The notes under the pieces were generated by a model, which saw nothing but the letters and a program-made list of their open reading frames with translations, was not told where the DNA came from and ran no database searches. Shown piece by piece: positions 1-11,870 of a stretch of DNA of 64,000 nucleotides. The position numbers and the translations under genes are program-made. The stretch covers positions 1-64,000 of the forward strand of contig JASVEC010000081.1 of assembly GCA_030770535.1 (NCBI GenBank). The letters run 5' to 3'. The stretch is from Batkoa obscura (lineage: Eukaryota > Entomophthoromycota > Entomophthoromycetes > Entomophthorales > Batkoaceae). Positions within the stretch are counted from its first letter, which is position 1. Each line of letters begins with the position of its first letter.

Positions 1-478
<478 letters not shown>

Positions 479-1173
479 TTTTAAGCTTATAAAATTGATA
501 TTTTTGCTTCTATTTATACTTTTGATTGAATTTGTATTACCTCATCATTTTATATTTTATCCTTGTTTGATTTTATAATGATGATGGTGTAATTCCAAGA
601 GCATTAATTTAGTAAGCTTGGTAATAGTTTTAAATTATTTTTATACCCTTTAATATTTCAAAAAAGAATGTTTTTCGAAAGAATGTTTAATGTGTAACGT
701 TACATTCTAAAATATATGTTATATAAATTTTATTTACAAAAAAGCAAACGTTTGATTAAAATTTAATTTTAGTTAAATTACTTATGGTTAATTATACTAT
801 TTTGTCATAACAAAATTTATAAATAGATTATCTCAGAATAACTTTCACTCAAAAATAATTATTTTATTATTTCATCCCTGAACTTTACATTAGTTTACCC
901 CTAATATTATTAATATGAATGTTATCATTTCTATTCCTATTCCTATTGTTATAATTGCTACTATTGTCACTGTGAAAAGAAATTTATATTATTAAAGTGA
1001 TATAGAGGATATCGGATGCTATTACTTATCGATAAGCCTTACTATTAATATTATTCATACTACTTATGGCTTAGCACATTACTTTACAACTTAATTTTGA
1101 ACCTTATATTTCGTCATCTAAGTTGAACAAAGCTAAAAAATTAACTCCACTTTTAATCACTTTTAAAGGAAAA
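479..1173. other. AT-rich divergent intergenic spacer
   Basis: This lies between the pyruvate decarboxylase start and the glutaredoxin start and should hold both promoters. I see no conserved coding sequence, RNA gene or repeat. Confidence 0.5.
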
Positions 1174-1960
1174 ATGCTATTTAACAAAAAAGAATATAAT
1201 TTACCAGGGGGAGTGATTGCACGCAAAGTGCAAAGAAAGTTTTATAAAGTTAAAACGTTATTATTTGTTCATCTTTTTGATTTTGGTTTTGTTTTACTAT
1301 TATTCGAGCTTAAGCGAAGCTCCAGCCTCAGCTCCAAATTTAAATGAAATTAACTTGGAGCCTCCCATTCAACCTGTTCAAGGTATTAAGTGTGTTTTTA
1401 TATATTCAATTGGTCTTTAACTTTATTACAGTAGCAGAATTGAACCCAGTTAGACCCGAAAATACTGATGTAGAAGGAGTTCAAGTAACAGATGAAAGCG
1501 AAAAACAAGGTAAAGCTAAATTTAAATCAACAGTAACTATTTAAATTATAAAAGCAGAAACTGAAATTTCAAAACGAGTTGAAGATTTGATAGCAAATTA
1601 TCAAATTGTTATCTTTTCAAAGTCTTATTGTCCGTAAGTATATTTTGTAATAGTGAAATTTACTAATAACACTATTTTTTAAGTTACTGTAAAAAAGCTA
1701 AAGCAGTCTTGCTCCCTAAAAGTGAAAATAAATTTGTACTTGAGTTGGACTTAGATGGTAAAGCATTTATTAGCCTAAATATGTTATTTTATTTGATTCA
1801 TTTAGATGATGGTGCTAAAATCCAAAAATACTTGTTAACAAAAACACATCGCAATACAGTACCAAATATTTTTATTAATCAAAAAAATGTAGGAGGTTTG
1901 GATGAGTTGGATGCAATGATTGAAGAGTCCAAGCTAGATTCCTTATTAAATTCTAAATAA
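1174..1960 (+). CDS. Membrane-anchored monothiol/dithiol glutaredoxin (Grx6/7-like)
   Basis: The product is a thiol-disulfide oxidoreductase using glutathione, probably in the secretory pathway. I read six exons. The start at 1174 is in frame with the rest only if a 37-nt intron (1213-1249) is removed. The N-terminus then gives a single transmembrane anchor (YYLFIFLILVLFYYY), followed by a Pro/Glu-rich linker and the glutaredoxin fold. The active site is SYCPYCKKAK, split by an intron between the two cysteines. The TVP cis-proline motif (RNTVPNIFINQ) and the glutathione-binding GG (NVGGLDELDAM) follow. Length and order match fungal Grx6/Grx7, which are also N-terminally anchored, but those yeast proteins are monothiol while this one keeps both cysteines. 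The first exon is the least certain part. Confidence 0.8.
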
Positions 1961-1993
1961 AATTACATTATGTAAAAACGCATTTATTAAATT

Positions 1994-2362
1994 TTATGAA
2001 TAGTAAAGTTCTAAACTCATGCCATCGTGAATTTCATCTATAAACAAATAAATACAAATAAAAATGTGAATAAACATATTAAGACTTACAATCTTCCAAA
2101 GTAATGTGATCTTTGAAAATATTGTACCTAGTAGACATGTAAGTAAAGTAACGTAGTATAAAATTGAATATTACCATTTCTTTAATACAATCTTTTGATA
2201 ATCAGTACCAGTTTGAGCCGCAATTAATTTTTTCAAGTCCCCTACAGTATCGTCTGGACTAAGTTAATAGATTAATATATATATATCATGCTATGGATAT
2301 ACTTACTTGCACTTAACTCGCACTTTTTTACCTAAGCGATCATTGACAATTACTTCAATCAT
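1994..2362 (-). CDS. HUB1: Ubiquitin-like modifier Hub1/UBL5
   Basis: A 73-residue ubiquitin-fold protein in four exons, beginning [18 protein letters not shown] and ending with the family's double tyrosine (LELYYS). The central block [16 protein letters not shown] and the QKIVLKKWY strand are diagnostic of Hub1/UBL5. There is no C-terminal diglycine, as expected: Hub1 binds the spliceosome protein Snu66 non-covalently and tunes splice-site choice. Introns lie near 2044-2092, 2127-2173 and 2261-2308. The family usually ends YYQ or YYN, so the final serine is a minor variation. It is tail-to-tail with the glutaredoxin gene, with only 33 bp between the two stop codons. Confidence 0.93.
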
Positions 2363-2727
2363 TTTGTTAAAAGTTTTGATAAAAGGCTTAGTGCTTATTT
2401 TTATAACCAGAATTCAAGGAATTTTATTTGTTGAATTTATAGTGAAGAGAATTTTGATTATTAATAACTAATAATTAATATTAGAGTAGCATAAATAGAT
2501 AAAATAAAACATAGTCACTAACAAATAGTAAAAGTCAGTATCAGTGTTTATTGATCCAATAAACTTTTACTTTACATATCAAAATAAAATAAAATTGAAA
2601 TACTTAGCACAGTTTTCAAGCAAAGCTATTTAACTTGTTAAAGTTTGAGTCAATTCACTTTAGCCACTTAAATTTTAATACATTTTTTAAATTATACATT
2701 TCAAGTAGCATTTAAAATAGTACCAAA

Positions 2728-3540
2728 ATGGATCTTTTGTCAGAATATCTCTATCACGAAAAAGTAAAGAAATATTATTTACATCAACTAGGATTAAAAT
2801 TTAACAGCAAGATGGGCTACTATGTGCTCAACACTGTCTTAACTCCCTGTTGCAAAGTGAACTAAAATTCAAAGTTTAAAATGTTTACTAAAATAAAGTT
2901 TAAAGATCAAACATTTTCGGCAGTAGATTTATCAGAGATAGCACAACGTTTAGATAATGAAGAGAAAAAGATATTATATACTTCCAATTTTACTTCAAAA
3001 AATATGGATGATACTGGTTATTTTTCATCACAAGTAATATTACTTTGATTTTATTTTAAATTCTAATCAAATTCAAAAGGTAATTGAAGAAGCCTTAAAA
3101 ATATTCTCTATGGAACTTATAAATATTGATTCCGATAATCCCAAAGCTATAAAAGCTAAAAAGGATCCAAGGTAAAATTAGCTTTACTAACTGTTTATTT
3201 AATTTATTAAATTCACTTTCAAACTATCCAACAATCAGTAAACAAAAAGCGTTTATATGCAACTATGAAAGTCACTGGTTTACTTTAAGAAAATTCGGAA
3301 AAAACAATAACCATTCTATGTGGTATAACTTAGATTCAAAGCTGAATAAACCAAAGCAATTGTCTTTTACGTATTTAGACGCTTATCTATCTCAATTAAG
3401 AATTGAAGGTCCATATTATTTATTTATTTTGATTTAGTTTCTTATTTTTAGGTTATACAATTTTTATTCCTTCCTATATCAATGACCCTGAACGTCAGTT
3501 GGAACCCTGTGAAGCAGATGCCATTATCGATATTTTGTAA
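2728..3540 (+). CDS. Josephin-domain deubiquitinase (ataxin-3-like)
   Basis: A cysteine protease that removes ubiquitin chains. No long open frame is visible because of short introns. After splicing, the protein opens MDLLSEYLYHEKQDG, then has the catalytic Cys block LLCAQHCLNSLLQ, the family helix FSAVDLSEIAQRLD, NMDDTGYFSSQVIEEALK, the catalytic His in CNYESHWFTL and the Asn in MWYNLDS. The oxyanion Gln and the Cys/His/Asn triad are all present, so it should be active. Introns (about 45 nt each) lie near 2764-2808, 2857-2904, 3034-3079, 3173-3238 and 3411-3451. It is about 200 residues long: a Josephin domain with no obvious ubiquitin-interacting or poly-Q tail, so closer to the minimal Josephin proteins than to full ataxin-3. 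Confidence 0.88.
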
Positions 3541-3935
3541 CTTTAGAGTATCTTTTAGGGGTTATGAAATATACTTTTATGACTAATGTCATTGTTGACA
3601 AATAAGTTTCATTTAATTTAGGTCATTTTAAGGACATGGTTAATCTAATACAAAATAATAATATTTAGAACATCCCAATTAACATGTTTAAAATGAGTAA
3701 TAAAAGATGGTATATATTGAAAACAGCTTTTTAAAAAATACTTTTATTATAATGTTTTATTTTTACATATGATTATTAATATTTTGGTTATACTGTGATT
3801 AAGTAATATTGATAAATGTAACCTAAACTTGATCTTTTAATTTTCATATCAGAATATTTAATGATATAAATTAAGAAATTTGTCCAAGTTTTTACAAAGT
3901 ATTTTTAATTTAATAGAGTATAAAGTTAATAATTA
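3541..3935. other. Spacer between the Josephin and MT-A70 genes
   Basis: AT-rich spacer with no feature that I can support. Confidence 0.4.
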
Positions 3936-5668
3936 ATGAAAGAGAAGCGAGCAACAAGAAAGAAAGTGAAGAGCTCACAAAACACTGATTGGAGTAAAGT
4001 AAGGTATCCTACATGTCCAACTAAAAGAAAGTAGAAATAATGACATAAACTCTAGTGCTTCGCATTATGTAGGCTACGTTGAAGATGGAGAATCCATCGA
4101 AGCCATTATGAAAAAGTTCGAAGAGTTAGATCGACTAAAGGAAGAAGTAACTTCAAAAAAGAGCAAAGTCCAAGAGGGCGAAGATTCGGAGCCCGAGGTT
4201 TATGGATTAGCAAATCTTTTTGAACCTGAACCAAAGGTTAAATCTATACCTTCTGAAATCAAGGTAAATAATTTACACTTCGTTTTATGAGCATATTCAG
4301 TTTTAGTAGGAAAACGTTGAGCTATCTCAGGAACAGCTAGAAGAACTATTTGTAAGGACCTCAGTATTTACTTTAGAATCCGCTGCAGAGCAACTAGATC
4401 CTTTATCAGAATGGTGGCAAATACAAGATAGTGAGTATAACTCTGAAATAGATATGGATGAGTAAGCAGTTTTCGAGCATGACTAATAATAAGCTGACTT
4501 TTATAGTGATTATATGGACTATGGAGATGATGAATGGGAGGAAGAGATTAGCTCCAAAACCAAACGAAGTAAATCAAGTAAAGGTACAAGAGGAGGGGTT
4601 AAGGATCGAAGCAAACAAAGGGAGCTTGTTATGAGGAGATATAAAGAGAATCAGTTACAAGACAGCTCAGGAAATATGCTAGCCATGTTAAAAAAAGTTC
4701 AGCTTACAGATCCCTCCTTACCTACTTATGTAAAGATACCCCCAGCACCTATCCCGTTGTCTTGGGCTCGTCGTATCACCCCGTTGTTTAGGCCAAAGGA
4801 GGAAGCTAGAAAGTAAAATTTTTACTATGCGGTATTATAGTTATTAATGAGGCTTAGTTTTAAAATAGATATTTTAAATGAGTTTGATAAAATCAAAAAA
4901 TTAGGTAATGAATTTCAGGCCATCCTTATGGATCCACCGCTTTTGTTAGATGATGAAGAAATGAGTTTCAATACCTCACAGAGTCACCGTAAACCAATAA
5001 GAATGAAAGAATTTGTAATAGTTACTTTAGTTTATTGAGTAAAATATCTCATTTATTTAAATTATAGAAAAAATTGAGGATCCCAGAAATAATTAAATGT
5101 GGGTTTTTAATGATATGGATAGAAAAACATCATTTGAGTGAAATATTGAAACAATGCATCGAAGGGTGGAAATTTCGATATGTTGAAAATGTAGCTTGGG
5201 TTCACTATAATTTAGATAACACCATTCATAAAAAAGATTCTAAAATACCACCCAAACTTCAGGATGAAAATGGTACTAAAGGATATTTTAAATCCTCAAA
5301 AACAACTTTACTTATTTTCCGTATTGGTGGTGATATTGATATAAGACATCAAAGATCTCCTGATGTTATTTTTGATCATACAAGGCCAAGTTTGGATGAA
5401 GGTAACCAAAGAATTCATTTCCCTGCTTTTTTGTTTTTTAAGCTATGTTTATTTAGATCCTTTTAACATTTATAAAGCTTGTAATCATCAACCTAAATTT
5501 ATTTATGACCTGATTGAAACCTTATTGCCAATACCAGTAGGGCATAAACATAATCAATCCCCGTTTAGGTTTCTAGAACTTTGGGCTTCTCCCTCCAGGT
5601 TCAAGACGGCTACTACTCCTTGGATTTCGATTGTTAATCAAGAGCAATCTGCTGAAGATATTGAATAA
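3936..5668 (+). CDS. MT-A70 family methyltransferase-like protein, DPPL variant (MTA9/METTL14-like)
   Basis: One gene of about seven exons. The N-terminal half is charged and predicted non-catalytic (VGYVEDGESIEAIMKKFEEL, an acidic stretch, then a Lys/Arg-rich stretch near 4555-4640). The C-terminal half is an MT-A70 domain: FQAILMDPPL, IIKCGFLMIWIEK, the target-side strand NVAWVHYNLDN, KSSKTTLLIFR, YDLIETLLP and a closing ELWASP...PWISIVNQ. Catalytic MT-A70 enzymes carry DPPW; here the tryptophan is leucine, as in METTL14 (EPPL). That suggests a partner subunit rather than the catalyst, perhaps the MTA9 role in the MTA1 DNA-6mA complex known from ciliates and early-diverging fungi. Introns 2-6 are clear (near 4264, 4458, 4815, 5016 and 5401). 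The first intron, after 3990, is short and unsure, so the first 20 or so residues may be wrong. Confidence 0.78.
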
Positions 5669-6294
5669 GTGATAATTCGTAAATTATAGAAAAAGATAAA
5701 AAGTTAGATAGGAAACACCTTTTTTAATTTTTATTTGAAGTTGTTAGAAATTATTCATAGAAAAATCATACTAAGTTATTTATGCAAATTAATAATATAT
5801 GAAAAAGATTAATAACTAGATTGTAAATTTTTATTTTTTATAAAAATAGTATTAATAATAAATAAAGACGAAACAATTTGTAATAATTATTGTATCTTTT
5901 CGACCTGAATTTCATAAAAACCATTATATCATTATCTTGTTAAAACTGTTTGTGTTAATAACCATTTATAGTTCATATTAGTCATCTACTGAATTGATTT
6001 GAAATATTTTCCATGTTTCACCCTTTGGTTAAATTCATAAACTTTTTAACATTATATTTCCATATTATCTTATTTCCCTATTATACTATCGTTTCATATA
6101 ATTCGTTTCATGCCTTTTTATTTTGATTAATTTATTTCAGTATTCAACATTCCATCTAATTTCAAAATCAAAACAAAACCTAAAAAAAATCCAAAATAAT
6201 TTCGAAATAGATTTACTTGACTTAAATATTCTTTTTTAATACTTTTACTTAACCATTTTGGTTACTTTATTAAGCATTGGTGCAGACAATAGGT
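5669..6294. other. Convergent AT-rich spacer
   Basis: The 3' ends of the MT-A70 and eL37 genes face each other here. I see no RNA gene, repeat or conserved coding sequence. Confidence 0.45.
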
Positions 6295-6891
6295 TTAAGC
6301 AGATTCGGCTTTAACTACTTGCTTTTTAGCAGCAGTACCTAAAAAAACTGTCAAAAACATTTCCTTTATTAATAATGATGTTTTACCTTCACGGAATCCA
6401 TTTCTGAAACGTTGGTAAACGGAACGGAGATGGCTCATACGGCCAGTACCGGTAGTCTTTCTACGTTTAGCTTTTTCGCTCCAGTTGACTAAATAAAAAT
6501 CAATCTCCATCCTTAATTTCAATTCTGAATTAAATAACTTACATTTACGGATTTTAGCACTTGGGTAACCGCAAGAAGCACAAGTCTTCTTTTGGTTGTG
6601 GAAAGCACGATGTCCACAACGGCGGCAAATGGTGTGTGATTTAGTGTGACGTTTACCAAAACTAGAAGTACCCTTAGTCTGTACAATTCAATACATTTTT
6701 AGTTTATTATTCCAGTAACAAAAATATTTTTATAATGTCTATCATAATAGAATCTGCTTCGTTTTATATCTTTATAAGTCCATTTGAATACTGATTCTCA
6801 TAGTATTTGAATACTTTTTTATATCGTTTAAAAGCCGGATTTTATTAAAGTTGACGATTCTTTTATATTGAGGTTAAATAAAACCTACCAT
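6295..6891 (-). CDS. RPL37: 60S ribosomal protein eL37
   Basis: A structural protein of the large ribosomal subunit, about 94 residues. The start codon stands alone before the first intron (ATG 6891-6889, intron to about 6680), a placement common in eL37 genes. The protein then reads [20 protein letters not shown], with a zinc finger formed by CRRCG and CASCG, then [20 protein letters not shown] and a Lys-rich end. Two further introns fall near 6490-6540 and 6340-6387. The first intron, over 200 nt, is the longest I see in the window, as is usual for ribosomal protein genes. All conserved residues are in place. Confidence 0.95.
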
Positions 6892-6921
6892 TGTGATGGA
6901 TGTAGTTTCGCTACTTTGTTA

Positions 6922-7041
6922 TTAACAATGTGGGAACAGAGAGATTTTATTCATAACCTTCTTAATCATTTTTTGTAAATTGGCTTTTTTGAAATTTGGA
7001 TTTTGCTTCTGTAGGATATATAATTGTTTTAATTCGTTCAT
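6922..7041 (-). other. Small ORF just upstream of eL37 (possible uORF)
   Basis: A 39-codon frame (MNELKQLYILQKQ... ISLFPHC) ends 31 bp before the eL37 start on the same strand. It is basic and helix-like and I recognise no family. It could be a translated upstream ORF in the eL37 leader, a tiny gene, or chance. Confidence 0.25.
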
Positions 7042-9358
7042 TTTAAATTTTTAGCAAATTAAATAGATTTTAAATTGTTTATCTTCAATTGTAATAAAAT
7101 GTAAAATTTTATATTATAATCAAAGTACTTTGGATTTCTTAAAATATGATATTATACCATTTAATAAGAATCAAATTACAATAATGAAATTTAATATAGA
7201 TCGACTTCCAACTTGTTGTAGATTTACTTATTACATTTAGTATTATGATAAACTCCTAACAAAATAAATTCGAAAGCATTTTTTAGTATTATATTGTCCA
7301 TTTTTCATAAAAATAAAATTCCAAAAATCTGTAACTACAAGTTATAAATGCTTTCTACAATAACTTGTTAAATAGTAATATCTAGAACAAAAACCAAAGT
7401 TAATATGTATAATTCTGGAACAACTGGAATACTCATCCTATTAGAAATACTGCTTGATAATATTTATAACACTATTGAAAGCTAGATAGACTACTACAAT
7501 CTTTTCGAAAAGTTTATTTAAAACGAGAAATCATTGATCATTAATAAAACTGATTATGTTCTTATTCATCTTAGTATACACCACGTAATTAGTAATAATA
7601 GTAAAAATCATCACGTATGCGAGAGAATGACCGTTTATTTATAGCTAAAGAGCATATTTATTAAATTGGATCAGGTTTAAAAATACTTATAAGGATAAAA
7701 CTATGAAGCTTGTAAGAAAATAACATAAGCTATAAGAAATGCTATAATTTTTAGAAATAACTTCTAAACAACATTTATTAAGATTATACTCAAGAACTAT
7801 TATACTAAAACGCTTACTCATTATAGTAGAATACCGTAATTTAGTATGAGTTTAGTATATTCTTACCTCAAAGGACAGCATTTTATTCATAATCAAAAAT
7901 AAAATATAATAATGTTAAGTGAGCTGTTTATTGGAACAAAAAGGAATCATCAAAAAGCCATGTGTTAAAGCTAAGACACTGTCAAGGAATTTACATCACA
8001 TTTTAGATTTAAATAATGTACAGGGACTAGATATAATTTGCTTAAACTTTAAAAAAAATGTAAAATTAACAGCAAAGTAACTAACCTGAAAGTAGCTGGA
8101 TATATGTTTTGGTTTAACGTTATTGCCTTAATGTTTATTAATATTAATAATAAAGTTAATACGGATATTAACATTTAAGTTATAATATTTAGATTAGATT
8201 AGATAGATTATTAATTTTTATTTTATTTTTGCTGTTGCTATAGCTATTTAAAAATATGACAAAAGGTGCTCTAATCTTATAATTTTTTTAAGATTAAATC
8301 CTTGGAGCAATGTTTATTGTGATAAAAAGGAGAAGAGAACCAGACCGTATTACTGACCCATTTACAGGGACCAAGTGATACAATTAGAAGTGAAAGTGTT
8401 TATATCAAAAAAGTTTTTGTGAAGGATTATTTTACATTTTTTCAATTACCTTTTAAGTCTTAAATTAGAAATTCATATACATTTGTTATTTGATTTATTG
8501 AAAGTATATCAAAATAGCAATAATAAACAAAGTGACTAACTTTAGGATTTATTAAATTCAGCTCATATGTGTTAAATGTTATTTAACCAAGTTTTTTATT
8601 TTAGTAAACTTTATAGATATTCAAATTAAAAAAACGAGATCTAAAGTAATATTTGATTAAATATATTTAAACTTATTAGTATTATAATATAACAACATGT
8701 CTTATTTAAATAATTTAAGATAACAAAATAAAATAACAAGACGGAAATTGACATATTGTAAATGCCTTAAGCCGCATATGGTATCATAAAATGGTATCAT
8801 AAAGAAATTTGAAATTTTTATAAAAATTTATGTAACAAAAATTAATTTAACGCTAATTTTTAAACTTAAATTATATATTGAAGTTCTTAATCGAGAAAGT
8901 TGACATAAATATACTTATTTTATGAGATGTTGTAATGTATAATTTGTGTCTTTTTGGAAACGAATATAGCTAACTATAAGGAAAAGTATCTAGTTTAAAA
9001 ATGGAATTTTAAATTTGATTTTAAAATCTTATTAGCTAATATTACTTTTGTAATAGAATATTAAATATCATAAACACCTAACAATATCATACTTTTTATT
9101 TAAAAGACTATAATGTTTTATTATCGACAATAAGCATTTTATTATTAATATTTCATTAATAATCAAATATTAAAATCGAATAAATAAACTTCATAATTAA
9201 AATCTCCACAAATTAAGTCAATTTACAAATTTCTAACCAAACTGTAAATCGAATAACTCAGGGATAAACATTAATGGGTTAGTTATAATCACAATCGAAA
9301 AATTTGTGTAGCTAAATTTTCTCCCTTAACTTCTATTTTCACTTTTCAATTTTTTAAA
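7042..9358. other. 2.3-kb gene-free AT-rich region
   Basis: I scanned both strands for long frames, splice-joined conserved blocks, tRNA boxes and the local MITE, and found none that hold up. Simple A/T runs dominate. Confidence 0.5.
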
Positions 9359-10335
9359 ATGAATTTACTTCACGACAGTTATCTACTCAAAGGAGGCATA
9401 CTTACTATTGTCCTCCAGTTGTTTTTTTTCTTTATAGCTTATACATTTCAAATTGATTTACTTACCGATTTCGGTGGGTCTTCAAATTTTGTAATTTTGG
9501 CTATTTTATCTTATTTACAAACTAAACATCACCCATTGCGCTCAACAATTATAACTGCTTGTGTTATTGTTTGGGGTTTAAGATTAGGATGTAAGTTATA
9601 TTATTTAATTATTTAAGTCTAATATTTATACGATACTTATTGATCCTTTTAGTCTTTTTATTCTACCGTATTGTTCATACAGGAAAAGATGATCGATTTG
9701 ATACCATGCGTTCAGACTTTAAAAGATTTTCAAAATTTTGGATAGCTCAAATGGTATGGGTTTATATAGTTTCCTTGCCTTGTGTCCTCACTAATGCTAA
9801 ACTATATAAAAACCAAAGCAAGTTTGGTAATCCATTAGACATCATTGGATTAACTTTCTTCGTGGTTGGATTGTTAGTTGAAATTATAGCCGATTACCAA
9901 CGTTTTCAATTTATTTTTCAACGACAAAGTAAACTACAAGTATTAAACTCAGGATTATGGTACTATTCCCGTCATCCCAATTACTTTGGTGAAATCATGT
10001 TATGGTGGGGTATTTTTATTATATCTTTATCCTCAAGCCCTTACTTCTATATCGGTATATTAAGTCCTATTTTAACTATGTTTTTGTTATTAAAACTAAG
10101 TGGTATTCCAAAATCGGAACCTCAAAAAGATCAATTGATTCAGTCTAAGGGTACGGAAGAACAAAAGAAGGAATATGAGAATTATTTAAATAGAACTTCT
10201 CCATTGATCATGTTACCTCCTAGTGTGTACCAGAATATCCCATTGGATTTGAAGCAGAAGTTTTTTTTTGAATTGAAATCGTATAGATTTAATAGGGATA
10301 GTGAACCTTTGCTCAATTCTCAACAAGGAGAGTGA
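9359..10335 (+). CDS. DUF1295 / steroid-5-alpha-reductase-like membrane enzyme, copy 1
   Basis: A multi-pass integral membrane protein of about 305 residues in two exons (intron 9591-9652). Hydrophobic segments include ILTIVLQLFFFFIAYTF, SNFVILAILSYL, WIAQMVWVYIVSLPCVL and IIGLTFFVVGLLVEIIA. The C-terminal half has the family signature YYSRHPNYFGEIMLWWGIF, shared with isoprenylcysteine methyltransferase and steroid-reductase-like folds, and a GKDDRFD motif near the first third. Members are predicted NAD(P)H-dependent or methyl-transfer enzymes on lipids; the substrate is not known. The next gene is a paralogue in tandem and same orientation, 483 bp downstream. The stop is TGA, while most neighbours use TAA. 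Confidence 0.85.
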
Positions 10336-10818
10336 TGTTATTGGTATAATAAACTAGCATTTTAATTTTATATTAGTTTTCTTTAAATTTATAGTTAATA
10401 ATAACATAATACTGTTTATTGAATCTAATAAGACGCATCAATGATTAATAATATAATAGTTACATTATAAAATATCATTGTTTTTGGTTTAATGTAAAAT
10501 TTTGATTATTTAATAATTATACAGTTTTTTTCTAATAAAACTCCACACTTCTTAACTAAACTTGAACTAATTCGGTTTTAGAGAAGCTATGACATCATTT
10601 TTAAATTCAGCTTAATATTCAAGTCAAATTGAATCGAACTTCTGGCAACTTAAGATTAGCCAGTGTATAAAATTTAACGATCTTGACTTGGGAGTGTGTT
10701 TAAGATCGAAAAAAGTCATATGCCTTTAAAACAAAAAAAGAATATAAAAAGACTATCAACCTAATCAATTATGTAAAAAAGAAATTATAATTTTAAATTA
10801 ATAATATTAACAAACAAC
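10336..10818. other. Spacer between the tandem DUF1295 genes
   Basis: AT-rich; nothing beyond the expected promoter and 3' end. Confidence 0.4.
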
Positions 10819-11733
10819 ATGATTTTACTTGAAAATACCAACTTAGCTTTAACAGCTATTATTACAATAGTTATGCAACTTATTTTCTTTTTTATTGCTT
10901 ATGCTTTTCAATTTGATAAAGTGACCGACTTCGCTGGTTGTACTAATTTTATACTATTGGCTGTAGTTACTTTTTCTACTACTGAAGAATATAAGCCAAG
11001 ATCTATTGCTATTACTATATTAGTTATCTTATGGGGACTACGAATTGCGGGGTTTTTATTAAATCGAATCTTAAAAACTGGTAAAGATGATCGCTTTGAT
11101 GAAATGCGTGAGAATTTTTTTAAATTTTTAGGCTTCTGGGTATTTCAAATGATTTGGGTATTTATTGTATCTATACCATGTACACTAATCAATAGCCCAA
11201 TTTATTCAAAACAAGAAGATTTTGGTAATGCTTTAGATATCATTGGTATTATTTTATTTTGTATTGGACTTGTTATAGAAGCTATTGCCGATCAACAGAA
11301 GTTCAAATTTAATAATAATCGTAAGGATAGGTTAGATATAATGAATTCAGGTCTTTGGTATTATTCTAGACATCCCAATTATTTTGGTGAAATTGTATGT
11401 TGGTGGGGTATCTTTTTATTAAGTTTAGGTACCTTGGTTTATGCTAATGATCAATCCACTATATGGGCAGGTATTTTATCTCCTTTATTAACGATGTGTT
11501 TATTATTATTTTTATCTGGTATTCCACAATCAGAGCCAGGGAAAGATAGAAAAATGTTGGAAAAGGGAAGTTCAGAACAAAAACAAGAATATTTCAAATA
11601 TTTAAATTCCACTTCTCCTGTTATCCCCTTACCACCTACTGTTTATTCAAATATTCCTATGTTTCTTAAACGTATTTTCTTTTTTGAATTTCCATTTTAT
11701 AGGTTCAAAGAAGTTCAAACTCCATTAATTTAA
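10819..11733 (+). CDS. DUF1295 / steroid-5-alpha-reductase-like membrane enzyme, copy 2
   Basis: A 304-residue paralogue of the preceding gene. It keeps the same block order (FFFIAYAFQFDKVTDFAG, WGLRIAGFLLNRILKTGKDD, YYSRHPNYFGEIVCWWGIF, LSGIPQSEPGKD) and a shared C-terminal half. It is uninterrupted, whereas copy 1 carries one intron at the WGLR block, so either this copy lost the intron or copy 1 gained it. The end (FFFEFPFYRF) matches copy 1 (FFFELKSYRF). It is probably an endomembrane enzyme of lipid metabolism with unknown substrate. The stop is TAA followed directly by a second TAA. Confidence 0.86.
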   Translation: MILLENTNLALTAIITIVMQLIFFFIAYAFQFDKVTDFAGCTNFILLAVVTFSTTEEYKPRSIAITILVILWGLRIAGFLLNRILKTGKDDRFDEMRENFFKFLGFWVFQMIWVFIVSIPCTLINSPIYSKQEDFGNALDIIGIILFCIGLVIEAIADQQKFKFNNNRKDRLDIMNSGLWYYSRHPNYFGEIVCWWGIFLLSLGTLVYANDQSTIWAGILSPLLTMCLLLFLSGIPQSEPGKDRKMLEKGSSEQKQEYFKYLNSTSPVIPLPPTVYSNIPMFLKRIFFFEFPFYRFKEVQTPLI

Positions 11734-11870
11734 TAAGATGATTATATAATATTGTAATATAAATATTTTTTAAATAAATTTTATAAAAAAAATAAGAGTA
11801 TAATATTTAGATATCAATTAATAATTTTCTATATATTTTTTTCTATATTAATAAAACGGAGTTATAAAAC

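Noticed and set aside
3988-4041. Choice of the first intron in the MT-A70 gene.
   Set aside because: Two or three pairs of sites keep the frame only with introns shorter than 40 nt. I kept the gene but rejected any exact claim for its first exon.
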